DNA of 5,754 bases from an uncultured Actinomyces sp. (GTDB taxonomy: Bacteria > Actinomycetota > Actinomycetes > Actinomycetales > Actinomycetaceae): the NCBI GenBank assembly GCA_938040725.1, contig CALHZX010000102.1, forward strand, positions 1 to 5,754, read 5' to 3'. How positions within the stretch are numbered: position 1 is the stretch's first letter; each line of letters opens with the position of its first letter. Under the pieces are notes generated by a model that saw nothing but the letters and a program-made list of their open reading frames with translations, did no database searches and was not told where the DNA came from. The position numbers and the translations under genes were made by a program. Positions 3,484 through 5,754 of this stretch are shown here, one piece after another.

Positions 3484-5754
3484 TCAGCCGATCGACGCGA
3501 TCGCGAAGGTGATCGGAACACCCGAGCCGTCGCGACGCTCATCCTCTGCGGGCAGCTCAACGGGCGAACCGTCCGCGGACGCGGCCCGTGCCGACTTCGT
3601 GCCAACCCACGCGATATCTAGGCGATCCTCGCCGCGCAGGAAGCGCTGGCAGCGCACGCCCTGACCGCCTCGGCCCTTGGTTGGGTAGCACTCAAAAGGC
3701 GTCACCTTCACTGTCGTCTGGCCCGTGCCCGGCAGCGCGCCCAGCGCCGCAGCCACAGTCACCACCACAGCATCAATGGGAGCTTCGACCACCCAGAAGC
3801 CCAGGGCCTCGGCCCCGGGGTTCAGCTTCATGCCAGCCATGCCGCCGGCCGTGCGACCCTGCGGGCGTACCTTCGCGGCGGGGGTGCGCAGCAGCTGCGC
3901 GTCCGACGAAATAAACACCAGGTCCGCCTCGTCCGAGCACCGATCGAAGCCCACCAGACGATCGCCGTCCTCCAGGGCGATGACCTCCCACTCGTCGCGC
4001 TGCAGCACGTCCGGGCGCAGGCGCTTGACCGTGCCGCGAGCCGTGCCCATCGCGACCACGTCGGTGCCCTCGGGATCGAGCAGGCCCACGGCGGGAACGT
4101 CCGTGTGCAGCAGCAGCGAGGCGGGCATGGCGCCGGCGAGCGACAAGCCCGTTTCAAAGCGGGGGAGCGCCGGCAAGTCCACGACGTCGATACGGTGGGC
4201 GACGCCGTCCTCCGTCACCACGGCCACCTGGGAGCGGGCCGTCGACGGCAGCTGCACGCGCCAGCCGTCCGACGCCGCGCGCGGACCGGGCTCCAGGGGA
4301 TCCCCGCCTTCGACGCGGGCGAGAGCGCCCGAGGAGGACAGCACCACGACGCACGGGTCGTCCGGGATCTGCAGGTCCAGGCCCTTACCGGAACGCGACA
4401 CCGACGGCAGGGCCGCCAGCGCAGCATCGTCGGATGCGGCGCCCACTGGCGTGCCCGTCGAGGCCAGCAGCAGCGTGCGACGCGGCGTCCCCAGGCGATC
4501 TGAGACCTCGCGCAGCTCTTTCTTCACGAGCGCGCGCAGCAGCTCCGGATCCTCCAGGATTTCACGCAAGGAAGCGATCTTCGCCAGCAGTTCGTCGCGC
4601 TCGGTCTCCAGCTCGATACGCGAGAACTTCGTGAGGCGGCGCAGGCGCAGCTCGAGGATGTAGTTCGCCTGGGCCTCGGACAGGTCGAAGGCCGTCATGA
4701 GGCGCTCGCACGCGATCTCCGCGTCGTCGGAGGAACGAATGATCGCGATGACGTCGTCGATGTCCAGGATCGCGATGAGCAGGCCTTCGACCAGGTGCAG
4801 GCGATCCTCGCACTTCTTCAGGCGGAAGCGGCTGCGGCGTGTCGTCACGTCCAGGCGGTGATCCAGGAAGACCTGCAGCATCTCCTTCAGGCCCAGGGTG
4901 CGCGGCTGGCCGCCCACGAGCGCCACGGCGTTGATCGAGAAAGAATCCTCCAGCGGCGTGCGCTGGTAGAGCTGCTGGAGCACGGCCTCGGGATTGAAAC
5001 CGTTCTTCACCTCGATGACCAGGCGCAGGCCGTGAATGCGGTCGGTGAGGTTTTGGACCGAAGAAATGCCCTTGAGGCGTCCAGCGTTCGCGTTTTCCTT
5101 GATCTTCTCGATGACCTTTTCGGGGCCGACCATATAGGGCAGCTGCGTGACGATGATGCCCATCTTGCGGGCGGTCACGCGCTCGATCTGGACCTTCGCG
5201 CGGGTCTTGAACGCGCCTCGGCCGCTCTCGTAGGCCTCCTTGATGCCCTCGAGGCCGACGATGACGCCGCCCTCGGGCAGGTCGGGACCCGGGATGTACC
5301 GCATGAGGTCGGCGACAGACGCCGACGGGTTATCCAGCAGGTGAATGGCCCCCGCAATCGTCTCCGAGAGGTTGTGCGGGGCGATATTCGTCGCCATGCC
5401 CACGGCAATGCCCGAGGCACCGTTGACCAGCAGCTGCGGGAAGGCGGCCGGCAGGACGTCCGGCTGCATGAACTGGTTGTCGTAGTTGGGGACGAAATCG
5501 ACCGTGTCCTCGTCGAGGCCTGTCACCAGGTCCAGCGCGGTGGGCGCCATGCGCGCCTCAGTGTAACGCGCGGCGGCCGGGCCATCGTCCAGAGAGCCGA
5601 AGTTACCGTGCCCATCGACCAGCGGAACACGCAGGTTGAAGGGCTGCGCGAGGCGCACCAGGGCCTCGTAAATCGCGGAATCGCCGTGCGGGTGGAGCTT
5701 ACCCATGACCTCGCCGACCACGCGCTGGGACTTCACGTGTCCCTTGTCGGGGCG
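3484..5754 (-). CDS. parC: DNA topoisomerase IV subunit A (ParC), N-terminus cut by window edge
   Basis: This is the DNA-cleaving subunit of a type IIA topoisomerase. With ParE it decatenates daughter chromosomes and relaxes supercoils in the cytoplasm. 756 residues are visible. The frame runs to the window edge as R-P-D-K-G-H-V-K-S-Q-R-V-V-G, a conserved internal stretch, so roughly the first 55-85 residues are missing. In visible numbering: quinolone-pocket motif H-P-H-G-D-S-A-I-Y-E at 21-30; catalytic Tyr64 in A-A-A-R-Y-T-E-A-R-M; V-P-N-Y-D-N-Q; the tower region with G-I-I-V-T-Q-L-P-Y-M-V-G-P-E-K-V-I-E-K-I-K; a coiled coil with Q-A-N-Y-I-L-E-L-R-L-R-R-L from residue 362 to about 398; and a C-terminal beta-pinwheel from about 455. 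The GyrA box (Q-R-R-G-G-K-G) is absent. Only K-G-R-G-G-Q-G-V-R at 693-701 occurs, near the end of the last blade, and this favours ParC over GyrA. ParE is not in view and may lie beyond the right edge. A gyrA assignment is the main alternative. Confidence 0.9.
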   Translation of the reverse strand, partial: RPDKGHVKSQRVVGEVMGKLHPHGDSAIYEALVRLAQPFNLRVPLVDGHGNFGSLDDGPAAARYTEARMAPTALDLVTGLDEDTVDFVPNYDNQFMQPDVLPAAFPQLLVNGASGIAVGMATNIAPHNLSETIAGAIHLLDNPSASVADLMRYIPGPDLPEGGVIVGLEGIKEAYESGRGAFKTRAKVQIERVTARKMGIIVTQLPYMVGPEKVIEKIKENANAGRLKGISSVQNLTDRIHGLRLVIEVKNGFNPEAVLQQLYQRTPLEDSFSINAVALVGGQPRTLGLKEMLQVFLDHRLDVTTRRSRFRLKKCEDRLHLVEGLLIAILDIDDVIAIIRSSDDAEIACERLMTAFDLSEAQANYILELRLRRLTKFSRIELETERDELLAKIASLREILEDPELLRALVKKELREVSDRLGTPRRTLLLASTGTPVGAASDDAALAALPSVSRSGKGLDLQIPDDPCVVVLSSSGALARVEGGDPLEPGPRAASDGWRVQLPSTARSQVAVVTEDGVAHRIDVVDLPALPRFETGLSLAGAMPASLLLHTDVPAVGLLDPEGTDVVAMGTARGTVKRLRPDVLQRDEWEVIALEDGDRLVGFDRCSDEADLVFISSDAQLLRTPAAKVRPQGRTAGGMAGMKLNPGAEALGFWVVEAPIDAVVVTVAAALGALPGTGQTTVKVTPFECYPTKGRGGQGVRCQRFLRGEDRLDIAWVGTKSARAASADGSPVELPAEDERRDGSGVPITFAIASIG

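Noticed and set aside
3725..4663. A 312-codon plus-strand ORF antisense to parC
   Set aside because: It is rich in Ser, Arg, Ala and Pro with no domain motif, as expected of the reverse frame of a GC-rich coding gene. parC is unambiguous.
3484..5754. The minus-strand topoisomerase as GyrA
   Set aside because: There is no Q-R-R-G-G-K-G box, and the A-A-A-R-Y-T-E-A-R-M and V-P-N-Y-D-N-Q motifs fit actinobacterial ParC better. GyrA remains a minor alternative because the N-terminus and the neighbouring subunit B are out of view.
1..5754. Mobile elements, CRISPR arrays, tRNA or rRNA genes
   Set aside because: No transposase or integrase motifs, direct-repeat arrays, or RNA-gene signatures were seen on reading through the window.

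Overview
The window is GC-rich DNA with actinobacterial codon use and gene content. The presence of a topoisomerase IV subunit A of the actinobacterial ParC type, a sugar-porter/PfkB kinase pair and a secreted subtilase suggests an Actinomycetaceae-like organism (Actinomyces/Schaalia group). That placement is an inference from protein character only and has not been searched.

Layout from left to right. (1) Positions 1-1918, plus strand: the 3' two thirds of a sugar-porter MFS permease, overlapping by 8 bases a PfkB-family sugar kinase. Together they form the end of a sugar uptake and phosphorylation operon. It closes with a strong GC-rich hairpin at 1941-1978. (2) Positions 1979-2188: a leader region holding a good sigma-70-like promoter (TTGTCA, 17-base spacer, TATGCT), three short inverted repeats, and a 31-codon GTG-started small ORF with a strong Shine-Dalgarno. 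(3) Positions 2189-3403, plus strand: a complete, exported S8 (subtilisin/kexin) serine protease with an intact Asp/His/Ser triad. The small ORF ends inside the first codons of this gene. The middle of the protease gene is much poorer in GC than its neighbours. (4) Positions 3422-3469: one long hairpin shared by two convergent genes. (5) Positions 3484-5754, minus strand: topoisomerase IV subunit A (parC), complete at its C-terminus and cut by the window edge at its N-terminus.

The permease and kinase plausibly work together: import of a hexose by proton symport, then ATP-dependent phosphorylation. ParC is a housekeeping chromosome-decatenation enzyme. The protease has no functional partner in view apart from the small overlapping ORF. 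That ORF plus protease, with its own promoter and palindromes, is the least ordinary part of the window. No tRNA, rRNA, CRISPR array, insertion sequence or prophage gene was seen.
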